Source: WTFV01 sp965200895 (GTDB lineage: Bacteria > Acidobacteriota > Vicinamibacteria > Vicinamibacterales > UBA8438). Taken from it: a stretch of DNA of 64,000 bases. The DNA is taken from NCBI GenBank assembly GCA_965200895.1, contig CBDAVM010000002.1, forward strand, positions 124,001-188,000, read 5' to 3'. Made by a program: the position numbers and the translations under genes. Below the pieces are notes generated by a model. That model did no database searches and was not told where the DNA came from. It saw only the letters and a list, made by a program, of their open reading frames with translations. The stretch's first letter is position 1. Each line of letters starts with the position of its first letter. Of the stretch, positions 9,291 through 18,808 are shown piece after piece.

Positions 9291-11345
9291 TCACTGATCG
9301 TCGTTGCCGGCGTCCTCCTCCATCAGGTAGTCCCAGTGCCGCGCGGCCTGGGCCAGGATCGGCGCGAGGTCGCCGGCCAGCAGGTACCCGTCATCGACGA
9401 GGGCGAGGGCGGCGTCGGTCACCTGGCCCAGGTACTCGGCGCGGCTGAGGTAGCGCTCCTCGATGGACAGCCGCGGGTCGCCCGTGCGCTCGCGGTCGCT
9501 GGCCGTCTGCGGGAACGGGATGTAGGAGCCCTGCATGCTCGACAGCACGTCGGTCGGGCCCGCTTCGGCGTGGAACAGGTTCCAGCCCGTGTAGGTCGCC
9601 AGCGGGACCGCGACCTCCGGCATCATCAGCCCGCCGGTCTCGTTGCCGTCCGCATCCACGCCCGGCACCAGGATCGGGAACGCCGAGAGCACCTGCGGCG
9701 GCTGCACCGAGGCGATGCCGCGGGTGCGGAACTCCGGCCCGTAGATGGCGCGGTAGGCCAGGTGCGGTACGGCCGGCTGACCCACGCCCGGCAGCGCCGG
9801 GAAGTCCAGATCCTCCGGCGCCACGAGGTCGTCGTCGTCGATCCGCGGGTAGATGCTGGCCGGCGGGACGGCCGCGTCGTCGTCGATCCAGCGGTCCATG
9901 GCCAGCAGCAGCGGGCGCAGGAACCAGGAATAGTCGTTCGGGTTGCTCAGCTCCTGGCCGATCGTGCGCCGCGGCGGGAAGCGGCCGGGGCCGTGCTGCC
10001 CGCCGGCGAACGAGTAGATGCGGACGTTGTCGAGCAGCGGCGCGTCCGCCGTCCCGTCGATGGTGGTGTGGATCAGCGACGCGGCGCGCCCCCAGTACTC
10101 GTAGGACGAGTTCGTGTAGAAGACCTTCGGCATGTGGCCCGGCTGGATGCCCGCGAGCAGGCCGTCCCGCATGTCGGTCTCCGGGTCGTGCTGCACGACA
10201 TCGGTGAACGGGAAGATGTCGCTCGGGTAGAGCTTGTTCAGGAACGGGTGGCCGTCGCGCGACGGCTGCGCGAAGCGGTGGTTGAAGCTGCCGCGACCGC
10301 CGCCGGCCACGTGCGACATGATGCCGTCGAACGCGCGCCGGTTCTGCTCGTCGACGTTGAACCCGTGGTGGAGGAACGTCCGCAGGAACCGGCCGCTCTG
10401 CGAGACGCCCCAGGCGACGGCGTGCTCGATCGCCCCGGCCGGAAGATCCAGTTCCGGCGTCGCCTCGTACTTCAGTTGCGAGATCATGTCGCGGATCGCG
10501 GCGGGTCCGAGGCCGACCAGGGCCGGATCCTGCGCCACGTAGACGATGTCGTAGATCCGGAACGGTTCGAAGCCGCCCTCCAGGTACACGCGGGTCGGGT
10601 CGGCGACGAGCGAGCCGTCGTCGTTGCGCCGGGCGAAGCGCCACCGCTCGCGCGGGACGACGCGCCGCGGCTGGTCGACGCCGTCGCGCACGGTCATCAC
10701 GTTGGCCGGGTCATCGGGGTCGGCCACCGGGTAGGCGATGTGGCTGCGGTCGGCGAGCGAACGGTCGTACGCGCGCTGGTTGACGATCACCTCGCTGCGG
10801 ACCAGACCCGTCAGCGGGTTGCCGTCGCCGGTCGCCACCGGCGTGTGCAGCCGCATCTGTCCGTCGCGCAGCGGCACGTCGAACTGCCAGCCGAGCCACA
10901 GCAGCGAGAAGCCGTTCTCGAGCAGGAAGCCGTCGCCCATCTCCGCCGCGGTCTGCGGATCGCGGCTCCCGGCGGCGTTGTTGAAGGTGCCGAGCATCCC
11001 CTTGCCACCGCGGTTCGACACCTCGTAGAGGACCGTTCCGTTCCCGCGTGCGGCGTCCTTCGGCTTCAGCAGGAAGAAGTTCGAGCGGAACTCGACCATG
11101 CCGCGGTCGTTGCGCGGCGCGAAGTCGATGTCGGTGACGATCCGGTTGGCCGGATTCGCCGGATCGACCTCGAAGTGGACCATGCCGGCCAGCTTCTCGT
11201 AGGGTCCCGCGAGGCCGTAGGCCATGCCGCCGGCCACGTCGGCGCGACTGTCCACGACCACGCGGACCACGTCGGCGGAAGCGGTCGCGGCGAATCCGAG
11301 CGCGATCACGGACAGGATCAGGAACGTGGAAAGGAAGCGATTCAT
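9291..11345 (-). CDS. secreted alpha/beta hydrolase-domain protein
   Basis: 684 residues from ATG 11345 with a strong GAGGAGG ribosome site. A cleavable signal (ending ATASA) is followed by a long protein of the alpha/beta hydrolase domain family common in Acidobacteriota. The nucleophile elbow is GVSQSGRF, with the serine in G-x-S-x-S-G; the later GGQHGPGRF block could carry the catalytic His. Natural substrates are not known. It lies upstream of the cupin gene on the same strand. Confidence 0.75.
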   Translation of the reverse strand: MNRFLSTFLILSVIALGFAATASADVVRVVVDSRADVAGGMAYGLAGPYEKLAGMVHFEVDPANPANRIVTDIDFAPRNDRGMVEFRSNFFLLKPKDAARGNGTVLYEVSNRGGKGMLGTFNNAAGSRDPQTAAEMGDGFLLENGFSLLWLGWQFDVPLRDGQMRLHTPVATGDGNPLTGLVRSEVIVNQRAYDRSLADRSHIAYPVADPDDPANVMTVRDGVDQPRRVVPRERWRFARRNDDGSLVADPTRVYLEGGFEPFRIYDIVYVAQDPALVGLGPAAIRDMISQLKYEATPELDLPAGAIEHAVAWGVSQSGRFLRTFLHHGFNVDEQNRRAFDGIMSHVAGGGRGSFNHRFAQPSRDGHPFLNKLYPSDIFPFTDVVQHDPETDMRDGLLAGIQPGHMPKVFYTNSSYEYWGRAASLIHTTIDGTADAPLLDNVRIYSFAGGQHGPGRFPPRRTIGQELSNPNDYSWFLRPLLLAMDRWIDDDAAVPPASIYPRIDDDDLVAPEDLDFPALPGVGQPAVPHLAYRAIYGPEFRTRGIASVQPPQVLSAFPILVPGVDADGNETGGLMMPEVAVPLATYTGWNLFHAEAGPTDVLSSMQGSYIPFPQTASDRERTGDPRLSIEERYLSRAEYLGQVTDAALALVDDGYLLAGDLAPILAQAARHWDYLMEEDAGNDDQ

Positions 11346-11607
11346 GGGTCCTCCTCGGGAGGCTGTCCTCCCGGCGCAGCGCAGGCACTCCTCGCCCGGC
11401 TGTGGCGCCAGCCGGGCGGTGGTCAACGACAGGAATCGCCGACGAGGGGAACCGTACAGGATCGTATCGGGCGCGTCCACGCCGGGCCGCCGGGTTCGAA
11501 GGCGGTCGACCGCGTCACGGACGCACCCCTGCGCCCCGATCACGGCGCAACGACCCTGGAGTTGAGACAGTGCTCTCCCGCGGTCCGCCGGCGGCCCGGG
11601 CGGCGGA

Positions 11608-13353
11608 TCAATCCCACCAGTTGTAGTCGATGTGGAAATCGTGCTCCACGGTTCCGCTGTCGAAGTGGCCGAGGCGGCCGCAGCGGAAACGCAGCGTCCA
11701 GTCGAGCATCCGGAACGGACCGGTGTAGAGCTTCCAGCGGGGCGTCTCGCCCGGCTCGGTCGTGTACTCGATGGTCGCGCCCGCCGTCGGGCAGGTCAGC
11801 GCCACGGTCGGCGGGTAGTGGAACATGCCGCCCGGCGGGTCCGCCTCGGGCAGCGCGGCCGTCTGGTAGATGCCGTCGGGGCGGAAGCGTCGCACCAGCT
11901 CCGCCTCCGGGATGGCGCCCAGGTCCCCGGTCGTCTCGATCCACGCGTCGAGCGCAGCGCGCATCCGCCCGAGCCGTTCGGCCTGGGCGGGGTCGCCGGC
12001 CAGGTCGGCCACCTCGTGCGGGTCGGCCGCGGTGTCGTAGAGCTCCTCGGCCGGCTTGGTCGCGGCGAGGAAGCGGCGTTGCGGACCCCGGAGTGCGCCG
12101 GCCGCGGCCAGCCGGCGCCACGCCTGCATCGTCGGCATCCGATCCATGTAGGCGATGGGCTGGGCGTAGGGCAGCTCCGGCGCGAAGTTCCGGATGTACT
12201 TGTGGCGGCGGTCGCGGACGGCGCGGATGCGGTCCCGGGTCTCGTCCATCCGGTCGCGGGTGAAGAACAGGTACTCCGGCTCGGGCGCGGCGGCGTCGCC
12301 GAGGAAGATGCGTCCCTGCATGTGCTCCGGAACGCGGGCCCCGGCCAGCGCGAGCACGGTCGGCGCGAGGTCGATGAAGCTGACCAGGTCGTCGCGCACC
12401 GTACCGGGCGCGATGCGGCCCGGCCAGCGGACCAGCAGCGGCACGTGCAGCCCGGAATCGTAGACCCAGCGCTTGCCGCGCGGCAGCCCCCAGCCGTGGT
12501 CGCCGTAGAAGAAAACCACCGTGTCGCCGGCCAGCCCGTCGGCGTCGAGCGCGGCCAGGATTTCCCCCGCCTGCGCGTCCATCACGCTCACCAGGTCGTG
12601 GTAGCGCGCGACGTCCCGGCGGACCTCCGGCGTGTCCGGGAAGTACGGCGGCAGCGGCGCGGCGGCCGGGTCGTGGCGGGCGGCCGGCGCGAGGTGGGCG
12701 GTCACTTCCGTGAAGCGCTCGTCCGGCATGCGGACCTGTCCCTCGTGCGTCGCGCCCAGGTTGAACACCGAGAAGAACGGCTGGCCGGGCGCCCGGTTGC
12801 GCCAGTGGGCGTGCTCGCCGTTCTCGTCCCAGAGGCCGAGCGGCGCCTCGCGCACCGCGCGGCGGGTCTCGGTCGGCAGCCACGGCGAGAAGTTGTAGTC
12901 GGTCTTGGCGTTGTTGGTCGTGAAGTAGCCGGCGGCGCGCAGCCCTTCGGTGAAGCCCTTGACATGCGGGGGCGGCACGGCGGTCGACCGCATATGGTGC
13001 GCGCCGATCGACGTGGGGTACATGCCGGTGATGATCGCCGCGCGCGCCGGCGCGCAGACCGGCGTCACGGCGAAGGCGCGGGTGAAGCGGGCGCCGTCGG
13101 CGGCCAGCCGGTCGAGGTTCGGTGTCACCGCCCAGGCGTCCCCGTAGCTGCCGTGGTGCGGGCCGTGGTCCTCGGCGACGATCCAGAGGATGTTCGGCGG
13201 CGTCGGGTCCACCCCGGTCCGGTGCGCCGCGTCCGACGGCCGATCAGGTCCCGCGCCGCACGCGGTCAGGGTCAGCGCCGCGAGCCAGGCCGCGCCGCGA
13301 CAGCCTCGCCGCTGCGCGACGCGTTCACGGTGGGCAATGGCCGGTGGTCGCAT
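11608..13353 (-). CDS. sulfatase, probable lipoprotein
   Basis: 581 residues. The N-terminus ends in a lipobox-like LTLTAC, so it is probably a lipoprotein. The formylglycine motif C-x-P-x-R is present as CAPAR with Cys100, within VTPVCAPARAAIITGMYP, and metal-binding residues are supplied by the early ED and the later YGDHG block. Type I sulfatases hydrolyse sulfate esters after the Cys is converted to formylglycine. No formylglycine-generating enzyme is seen in the window. The C-terminal 60 residues look like a small beta domain. Confidence 0.88.
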   Translation of the reverse strand: MRPPAIAHRERVAQRRGCRGAAWLAALTLTACGAGPDRPSDAAHRTGVDPTPPNILWIVAEDHGPHHGSYGDAWAVTPNLDRLAADGARFTRAFAVTPVCAPARAAIITGMYPTSIGAHHMRSTAVPPPHVKGFTEGLRAAGYFTTNNAKTDYNFSPWLPTETRRAVREAPLGLWDENGEHAHWRNRAPGQPFFSVFNLGATHEGQVRMPDERFTEVTAHLAPAARHDPAAAPLPPYFPDTPEVRRDVARYHDLVSVMDAQAGEILAALDADGLAGDTVVFFYGDHGWGLPRGKRWVYDSGLHVPLLVRWPGRIAPGTVRDDLVSFIDLAPTVLALAGARVPEHMQGRIFLGDAAAPEPEYLFFTRDRMDETRDRIRAVRDRRHKYIRNFAPELPYAQPIAYMDRMPTMQAWRRLAAAGALRGPQRRFLAATKPAEELYDTAADPHEVADLAGDPAQAERLGRMRAALDAWIETTGDLGAIPEAELVRRFRPDGIYQTAALPEADPPGGMFHYPPTVALTCPTAGATIEYTTEPGETPRWKLYTGPFRMLDWTLRFRCGRLGHFDSGTVEHDFHIDYNWWD

Positions 13354-13598
13354 GGGTCCGGGTCTCGAGCGGGTGCGGAGAACAGCGACCGTCGATTACA
13401 GGTCGGGGGGAGACGCGATCCGCTGGCTGTTGGATGCTCGCAACATCGTCATCCTGGTCACCAGCCGGGCGTCGTGATCCGTCTTCGCGCCGAGCGTACC
13501 GCGAGCCGGGAGGCTGCGGCGGGCCGGCGGCGCGCGGCGTTGGCCCCAGCCCGACCGCGCGCCATTGACACCACTACACCATCGCACCACAATCGCGC

Positions 13599-13832
13599 AT
13601 GAGACTGACGATCAACCTCGAGCCCGACCTCTACACGGTGGCCGTATCGCTCGCCAAGGCCGAGGATTGCAGCATCAGTGCTTCTTCTGCAGACGGCGTA
13701 AGTGCTTTATACAGAACGACTTACAGCGTCGTGCACGTTTTGTTCCCACGGATGATCCTACTTCAACCGGCGGTTGATCATGACGCACTGTACAAGATCG
13801 CACGTGCGGAACGGGTGGGCGCGGGCGGCTGA
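13599..13832 (+). pseudogene. VapB-like antitoxin, 5' fragment
   Basis: The first 28 residues (MRLTINLEPDLYTVAVSLAK, then AEDCSISA) match the ribbon-helix-helix start of VapB-type antitoxins, which usually run about 75 residues and end with a toxin-binding tail. After SISA the sequence loses all resemblance, so the 3' part has been replaced. A vapC-like 3' fragment on the same strand lies at 20229-20461. The two may be the halves of one vapBC operon split by the intervening segment. Confidence 0.5.
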
Positions 13833-13884
13833 CGGGGCGTGATTCGCGGTCGGCCGGCGGGCGGCGCCGGGCGTCCCCGGGTGT

Positions 13885-14274
13885 TCAGTCGACCGCGGTG
13901 GCCGGCGCGGTGCGTTCGAGGAGCTGGAGCAGCAGGCTGCGCATCTCGCGCATCTCGCGCATCTCGGTCTGCATTTCGGTGCGCAGCGCGCGTATCTCGG
14001 TGTGCATCTGGTTGCGCAACTCGCGAATCTCGATCTGCGCGGTGCTCACGTTCGCGTTGGTGTCGTCGATGCGGGCGTTGATGGTCGCCTGCTGCTGCAT
14101 GAGCGTCGCATACTGCTGCATCAGCATGGCGTTCTGCTGGAACATCATGCCGACGAGCGTGAGCAGCAGCAGCCCGATGCCGATGCCGGTGGTGACGATC
14201 CACTTGGCGTCGATCCAGAGTCTGGGCTTCGCGGGTCTGTCTGCGTGCTCGGCGGGCGCGGTCGTGTCGGCCAT
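13885..14274 (-). CDS. small membrane-anchored coiled-coil protein
   Basis: 129 residues from ATG 14274; an in-frame ATG at 14376 is a longer alternative. After a polar N-terminus comes one transmembrane helix (VTTGIGIGLLLLTLVGMMF). A Met/Gln/Glu/Arg-rich heptad region follows, with repeats of the type MHTEIRALRTEMQTEMREMR, predicted to form a long coiled coil. Its function is unknown. It resembles small DUF1640/CCDC-like anchors in layout only. It is on the same strand as, and downstream of, the large NACHT gene. Confidence 0.6.
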   Translation of the reverse strand: MADTTAPAEHADRPAKPRLWIDAKWIVTTGIGIGLLLLTLVGMMFQQNAMLMQQYATLMQQQATINARIDDTNANVSTAQIEIRELRNQMHTEIRALRTEMQTEMREMREMRSLLLQLLERTAPATAVD

Positions 14275-14455
14275 GTCGGGTTGGCGGTGACTCGGTCGGC
14301 GGGTCGCTTGGGCCAGGGCGTTCTCTCGGGTGTTCAGCCCGGGCGGAGCACGCCGTCGAGGACGCTGGGTTGACAACCACGTTGTATGAGGTCGGGACAG
14401 GGCGGTGCTGACCCGTTGGCCAGTTTCCGTATTTTCGCCCTCGTGGCCGTCGCGG

Positions 14456-17400
14456 TCACTTCGGCCGATCGGTGCCGGCGCCTCGGCTGACGTCGATCAC
14501 CCGCACCGTGATTCGGCGTGCCTCGGCCGGTGTGAGGTCCGCTTCCAGGCGCTCGCGCAGCGCATCGGGAGTGGCGAGTCGCGCGCCGTCGGGAGATTTG
14601 GGAAGGTCGGATTCCTCGCCGAACCACAAGACCACGTAGACGCCGTGCCAGTCAGTGGCCGGGTCGGACGTGTACCGCGCCATCAACTGGTTTTGCGCGG
14701 CGCTCCACAGATCCCGGTGCGTGTGCTTCTTGATCTCCACCGGCACGTTGAAGTCGCGGTAGGAGACGCGGATGTCGGCCCGTTTGTCGTTGGCGTAGCG
14801 CCCTTCGGGCTGGGCGTCGACTTCCTCTGGAAGAATCATCCGAAGGTCCGACAGCAGGGCGTCGCGGCACGACTCCTCGTGCTTCGGTTTGTCCGGTTGG
14901 CGGGTATGGGCCTCGTTCCAGTACTGCCGCCAGTCGTTGGTGTTGCCGGTGCGGATTCCTTTGGCGACTTCGTCCAGGCGGTCGACGACGAGGGCGGCGA
15001 GATCGGCGGCGTTCGCGGGCGGCCCGTCGTCGAGCGTGCGGCAGACCGCGGCGACGGTGGGAGGTCGATGGGCGGCGTCGCGGGCAACCACCCGCTGACG
15101 GTACCGTGCCTGGTTCAGCTCCCAACGCCAGGGGGAGAGGAGTGCATCCTGCGCCAGTGCGTCCAGTGCCTTGGTGGCCTTGGCGGATGGCAATGCGGAC
15201 AGGCGCTCAATCATTCGCCGCACGAGGTCCGACGATCGGATGTCGAGCGTGACCTCGTACGCCTCGTCGGTGTCGGGGCGCGACGGTCCGAACGAGCTGC
15301 CCAGCCGCTGGACAAGCACCTGCAGGGCCGGCGCGTCCAGGCGGTCGACGAACGAACCGGGCCAGTGCGCATCGTCGACGGCTGCGGCTAGATGCCGTAT
15401 GCGGCGCTCGCTCGCGGCAGTGAAATCGTTCACCGCCGGCAGGTGCGTCTCGGGCGCCACGACGAGTCCGGCCGCGAGCCAGCAGGCGCGCTGGGCGAGG
15501 TTCAGGCTAGGCTTCGCCAGCCGGGTGGCGATGAGCTGTGCGAACTCTGCGCCGTCGGCGTGCTGCAACGCCGCCCGGAGCAGGTACTGCAGGTTGCCCG
15601 TCTGATGAGCCGCACTGCGGACCGGGAAGGCTGCCAGCAACGGGAGGCTCACGATACGGGCCACTTGTGCGTGGTTGCTATCGTTGGCGAGCGCATACGG
15701 GCCGTGCACGTGCGCACGGCGGGTCCGGAGCCCGGCCCGAGCACAGCGCAGCAGTACGTCCGCGGCCAGCTGCGGCCGCGTCGCGACGACCGCGCGGTAG
15801 CCCGGCGGCTCGCCTACGCCGGCGCCGGTGTAGTGGAACGCGAGCAGCGCCCGCAGCGCCCGGTCGTCGAGGGAGCGGTACGGTGGAACCGCGACGTCGG
15901 GCGGGTCATTCGGGCGTCGCGATGAAGCGGCGCCATCGCCGCCATCGCCGAGCGGTCGGTGCGACGGAGCGGCCCCGCCGGCTGGCGAGTCGGTCGGTCG
16001 GCAAGCGCCGCCGGCGGGTGGCGTGCCCGGGGAGGACGGGTCGTCCGTGGCTGATGACCGCTCGGCGAAGCTCGCCAGACACGGCAGGGCGAGCCAGTGC
16101 TGAAGGTTCTGCTCCCGAAGGCGCACGATGGCGTCGACATCGGGCAGGTCGTCGCGGTGGAGGGCGCCGCGCAGGGCGGCCAGCGCGGCGTCGACGAGAG
16201 TCGAATCCTGGAGCGCGCCGGCGAGGCGTTTGCGCGGACTTTCCCCGTGAGCCTCGGAAGTGTGGCCGAAGTACATCAGCGCCAACTGGTGCAGCAGCGG
16301 CGGCGGGCAGTGGTTCGCACGCAGCGCGTCCGCGTGCGAGCGAACCTCGTCGACCCAGGGCCGCAGTCGTTCCCGTCGTTCGCCTTCGATGCGCCGCTGG
16401 TGTCGGATGTTTTGCCGGCGCATGGCAAGTTGCTTGTGGACAGGACAGACGCTTTCTTCGTTGAAGACCGCTTTCAGCGCGGGATGCGCGTTTGTTTTCT
16501 CGATCACCTGCTCGATCGTCAGGCTGGTTTCGCCGTTTCCGACGGCGTCGAAGACGTGCCGCAGATAGTAGGCTGCGATGCGGCGATCGGTCGCCGCCGC
16601 GGCTTGGTTGAGGCACCATCGACCGAAGTCCGAGGGAAGGTTCGCGCTGTACAGGCGCGCCCAGACGTCGAAGGCGGCTTCGAACCGGTCGTGGTCGGAA
16701 GCGGCGGCGCAGCGACGTATCTCCTCCGCGAACACCGCCTTTATTACTTCGCCGCGCGCCTCCAGCCAGGCGCGGATGCGTCCCGTGGCAGCGGCGGTCT
16801 CGCTGCTGTTGTCGGGTTTGCCGTCCAGGCCCACGCCCAGCCACTTGTAGAGGCGCGGGGTCTCCAGATCGTCGCCGTGCGCTTCCAGTCCGCGGGCCAG
16901 CAGCGCGATCCACGGTTCTGGCGGCATCAGCCCTGGTTGCCGGCCAATGCGCAGGGGCTCGATTCGCGCCGCCAGTCGATCGAGATGTTCGGCGGTGTGG
17001 GCGTCGGGGCACTGCGCCACGTGTTCGGTCAGCCGCCACTCTGGCGGACTGATGCTGCGCCCGGCGGTCGAGCTCGGCCAGTGCTCCCACACATCGGCCG
17101 GCGACAGGTGGTCGGGGTAGAGAGCGCGTAACAGAATGCAGCGGAGCTCTTGATTGGGGTCGAACACCGTTCGTTCACGGATTTCCGCGAGCAATGCGCG
17201 GAGGGCGTCCGTTGTTTCTGTGCTGTACGGAGGGTGGCGCGTGAGCGCCTCCAGGGCGAGGTCGCGAATGACGGCCGGCCACGTGTCGTCCCGCGCTAGG
17301 CGGAGCAGCACATCGTCGAGGCTCGCCGGTGGTGAACCGTGCCACAGGATACTCAGGATGAAGTAGACGGAGTCTCGATGATCGGAATCTCGGCGCGTGT

Positions 17401-18808
17401 CGGTAAGAACGGCGCGGAACGCGTTGGCCATGGCCGGGGTGGCGAGCGCCGTGAACGCCGCCGCGGTCTGGAAGGCGAATGCGAGTCGGGCGGCCTCGCG
17501 CTGCAGCGCTGCGAGCAGGGCGCGTCGTTCGTGGTCGTCGAAGCGGTGGAGGTCACCATAGAGGCCGACGCCGACCGGGTCGCGATCGATCAGGTCGCGC
17601 CGGGCGTGTTGGGAATGCGCCGCGAGCCAAGCGGACAGCCCGCGCAGCGGCGTTACCACGCCGCCGTCGCTGCCGGTGAGGAGGGCGATTGCGCGCCCCG
17701 CCGGCAGGCTACCCGGGCGGCGATCTGCCGATGCCCGTCTGTCGATGAGTTGCGCCAAGAAGCGCCCGGCCAGGAACTCGGCGATGTGCCGGTGCACGGG
17801 CGCGAAACGGCCGGTCGACTGCGCCCTGAACAACTTCGTTCCGAGTGCGTTGCGCAGGGGAGCGCACTCGCTTCGCTCGCCGCCATCGTGGGAGCGCCAT
17901 GCCTGCTGACAGGCATCGAGATCCGGATAGTCGTCGTCGCCGATCCCGTGCAAGGTGTAGCCGACGACACCCGACAGCAATTGGACCGCGCACAGGAACC
18001 CGGCGGCGTTGAGGAGGTGGTCCGGCATTGATTCGCGCCCGGCCGCCGCGGCCGCGGATCGTGCCGCGCAGTGTTCCTCGTTGTGCTCCATGACCATCTG
18101 GCGGCAGGCGTGTTCGAAGGTTTCCTGTCGGCTCGCCGGCCAATCACTACCCGCTTCCACGGCGTGCGCCAGCATGCTGAGGGTCTGGGGATTGCCGAGC
18201 AGACCGTCGAGGTCCTGCTGTCGGGCCGTCTTGATGAACTGGGCGACGTCTTCGATGTCGAAGTGATTCTCGAGCAGCGCCGCAACGTCCGTCTCCGCCA
18301 GCGGTTCGAGGTGCAGGACGGTCAGTTGTTTGTCCGGCGCGACCAGTTCAAGATGTCGGCGGTCGTTGCTCCCGAGCCAGTCCGCCTCACGGCACGACAG
18401 GCGGTACCGCGGCCTGTCAAGCGTGTCGAGCCGTCCGCGAATGGCGTCGAGCGGCGTCCGCGCGTCGGGTGAACCGGCGCGCACCTCGTCGAGGCCGTCA
18501 ATGAAGAGGGTCTTCCCGCGCCAGCGGTTCACGTCTAGCGCAAGGAAGTTGCGCGCGGAGATCAACGCCGCCGCGTCGCCGAGCACGGTGGACTCGCTCT
18601 CGAACGCCGTGGTTTTTCCCGCGCCGGGGTCGCCGAGCAGGACGTAGGCGGGCGCGTCCCTGAACGCAGAGAGCGGTCGGGACGCCGCGCGGGCGCGCGG
18701 GGTGGGGTCTCGGTCTCCGGACCGGCGCCGCTCCGTGGCCGCGGACCCCGTCGGTGCCGCGTCCGGGACCGTCAATTCCACGCACCGGCGGGGAACGAAG
18801 CTGGTCAT
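14456..18808 (-). CDS. NACHT/STAND-type ATPase with C-terminal PD-(D/E)XK motif
   Basis: 1450 residues. Residues 59-67 (GDPGAGKTT) are a Walker A loop and 101-109 (LFIDGLDEV) a NACHT-style Walker B with the DGLDE signature, so this is a STAND ATPase. The middle 1000 residues are helical and probably a sensor or scaffold. Near the end are D1345 (ADIRVSYRDF), then E1358-I-K1360 (VPVEIKK) and a following Q (QNQL), the arrangement of a PD-(D/E)XK nuclease. STAND proteins with nuclease effectors are known antiphage proteins (Avs, bNACHT families), where the effector is usually N-terminal. The start ATG overlaps the stop of the upstream ATPase (ATGA), so translation is coupled. The gene may sense phage and cut DNA; this is inference. 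A longer in-frame extension to 20200 only overlaps the upstream gene. Confidence 0.75.
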   Translation of the reverse strand: MTSFVPRRCVELTVPDAAPTGSAATERRRSGDRDPTPRARAASRPLSAFRDAPAYVLLGDPGAGKTTAFESESTVLGDAAALISARNFLALDVNRWRGKTLFIDGLDEVRAGSPDARTPLDAIRGRLDTLDRPRYRLSCREADWLGSNDRRHLELVAPDKQLTVLHLEPLAETDVAALLENHFDIEDVAQFIKTARQQDLDGLLGNPQTLSMLAHAVEAGSDWPASRQETFEHACRQMVMEHNEEHCAARSAAAAAGRESMPDHLLNAAGFLCAVQLLSGVVGYTLHGIGDDDYPDLDACQQAWRSHDGGERSECAPLRNALGTKLFRAQSTGRFAPVHRHIAEFLAGRFLAQLIDRRASADRRPGSLPAGRAIALLTGSDGGVVTPLRGLSAWLAAHSQHARRDLIDRDPVGVGLYGDLHRFDDHERRALLAALQREAARLAFAFQTAAAFTALATPAMANAFRAVLTDTRRDSDHRDSVYFILSILWHGSPPASLDDVLLRLARDDTWPAVIRDLALEALTRHPPYSTETTDALRALLAEIRERTVFDPNQELRCILLRALYPDHLSPADVWEHWPSSTAGRSISPPEWRLTEHVAQCPDAHTAEHLDRLAARIEPLRIGRQPGLMPPEPWIALLARGLEAHGDDLETPRLYKWLGVGLDGKPDNSSETAAATGRIRAWLEARGEVIKAVFAEEIRRCAAASDHDRFEAAFDVWARLYSANLPSDFGRWCLNQAAAATDRRIAAYYLRHVFDAVGNGETSLTIEQVIEKTNAHPALKAVFNEESVCPVHKQLAMRRQNIRHQRRIEGERRERLRPWVDEVRSHADALRANHCPPPLLHQLALMYFGHTSEAHGESPRKRLAGALQDSTLVDAALAALRGALHRDDLPDVDAIVRLREQNLQHWLALPCLASFAERSSATDDPSSPGTPPAGGACRPTDSPAGGAAPSHRPLGDGGDGAASSRRPNDPPDVAVPPYRSLDDRALRALLAFHYTGAGVGEPPGYRAVVATRPQLAADVLLRCARAGLRTRRAHVHGPYALANDSNHAQVARIVSLPLLAAFPVRSAAHQTGNLQYLLRAALQHADGAEFAQLIATRLAKPSLNLAQRACWLAAGLVVAPETHLPAVNDFTAASERRIRHLAAAVDDAHWPGSFVDRLDAPALQVLVQRLGSSFGPSRPDTDEAYEVTLDIRSSDLVRRMIERLSALPSAKATKALDALAQDALLSPWRWELNQARYRQRVVARDAAHRPPTVAAVCRTLDDGPPANAADLAALVVDRLDEVAKGIRTGNTNDWRQYWNEAHTRQPDKPKHEESCRDALLSDLRMILPEEVDAQPEGRYANDKRADIRVSYRDFNVPVEIKKHTHRDLWSAAQNQLMARYTSDPATDWHGVYVVLWFGEESDLPKSPDGARLATPDALRERLEADLTPAEARRITVRVIDVSRGAGTDRPK

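Noticed and set aside
9336..13602. Long plus-strand open frames across the hydrolase and sulfatase genes
   Set aside because: Antisense to genes with clear motifs; Arg/Val/His-rich composition without domains.
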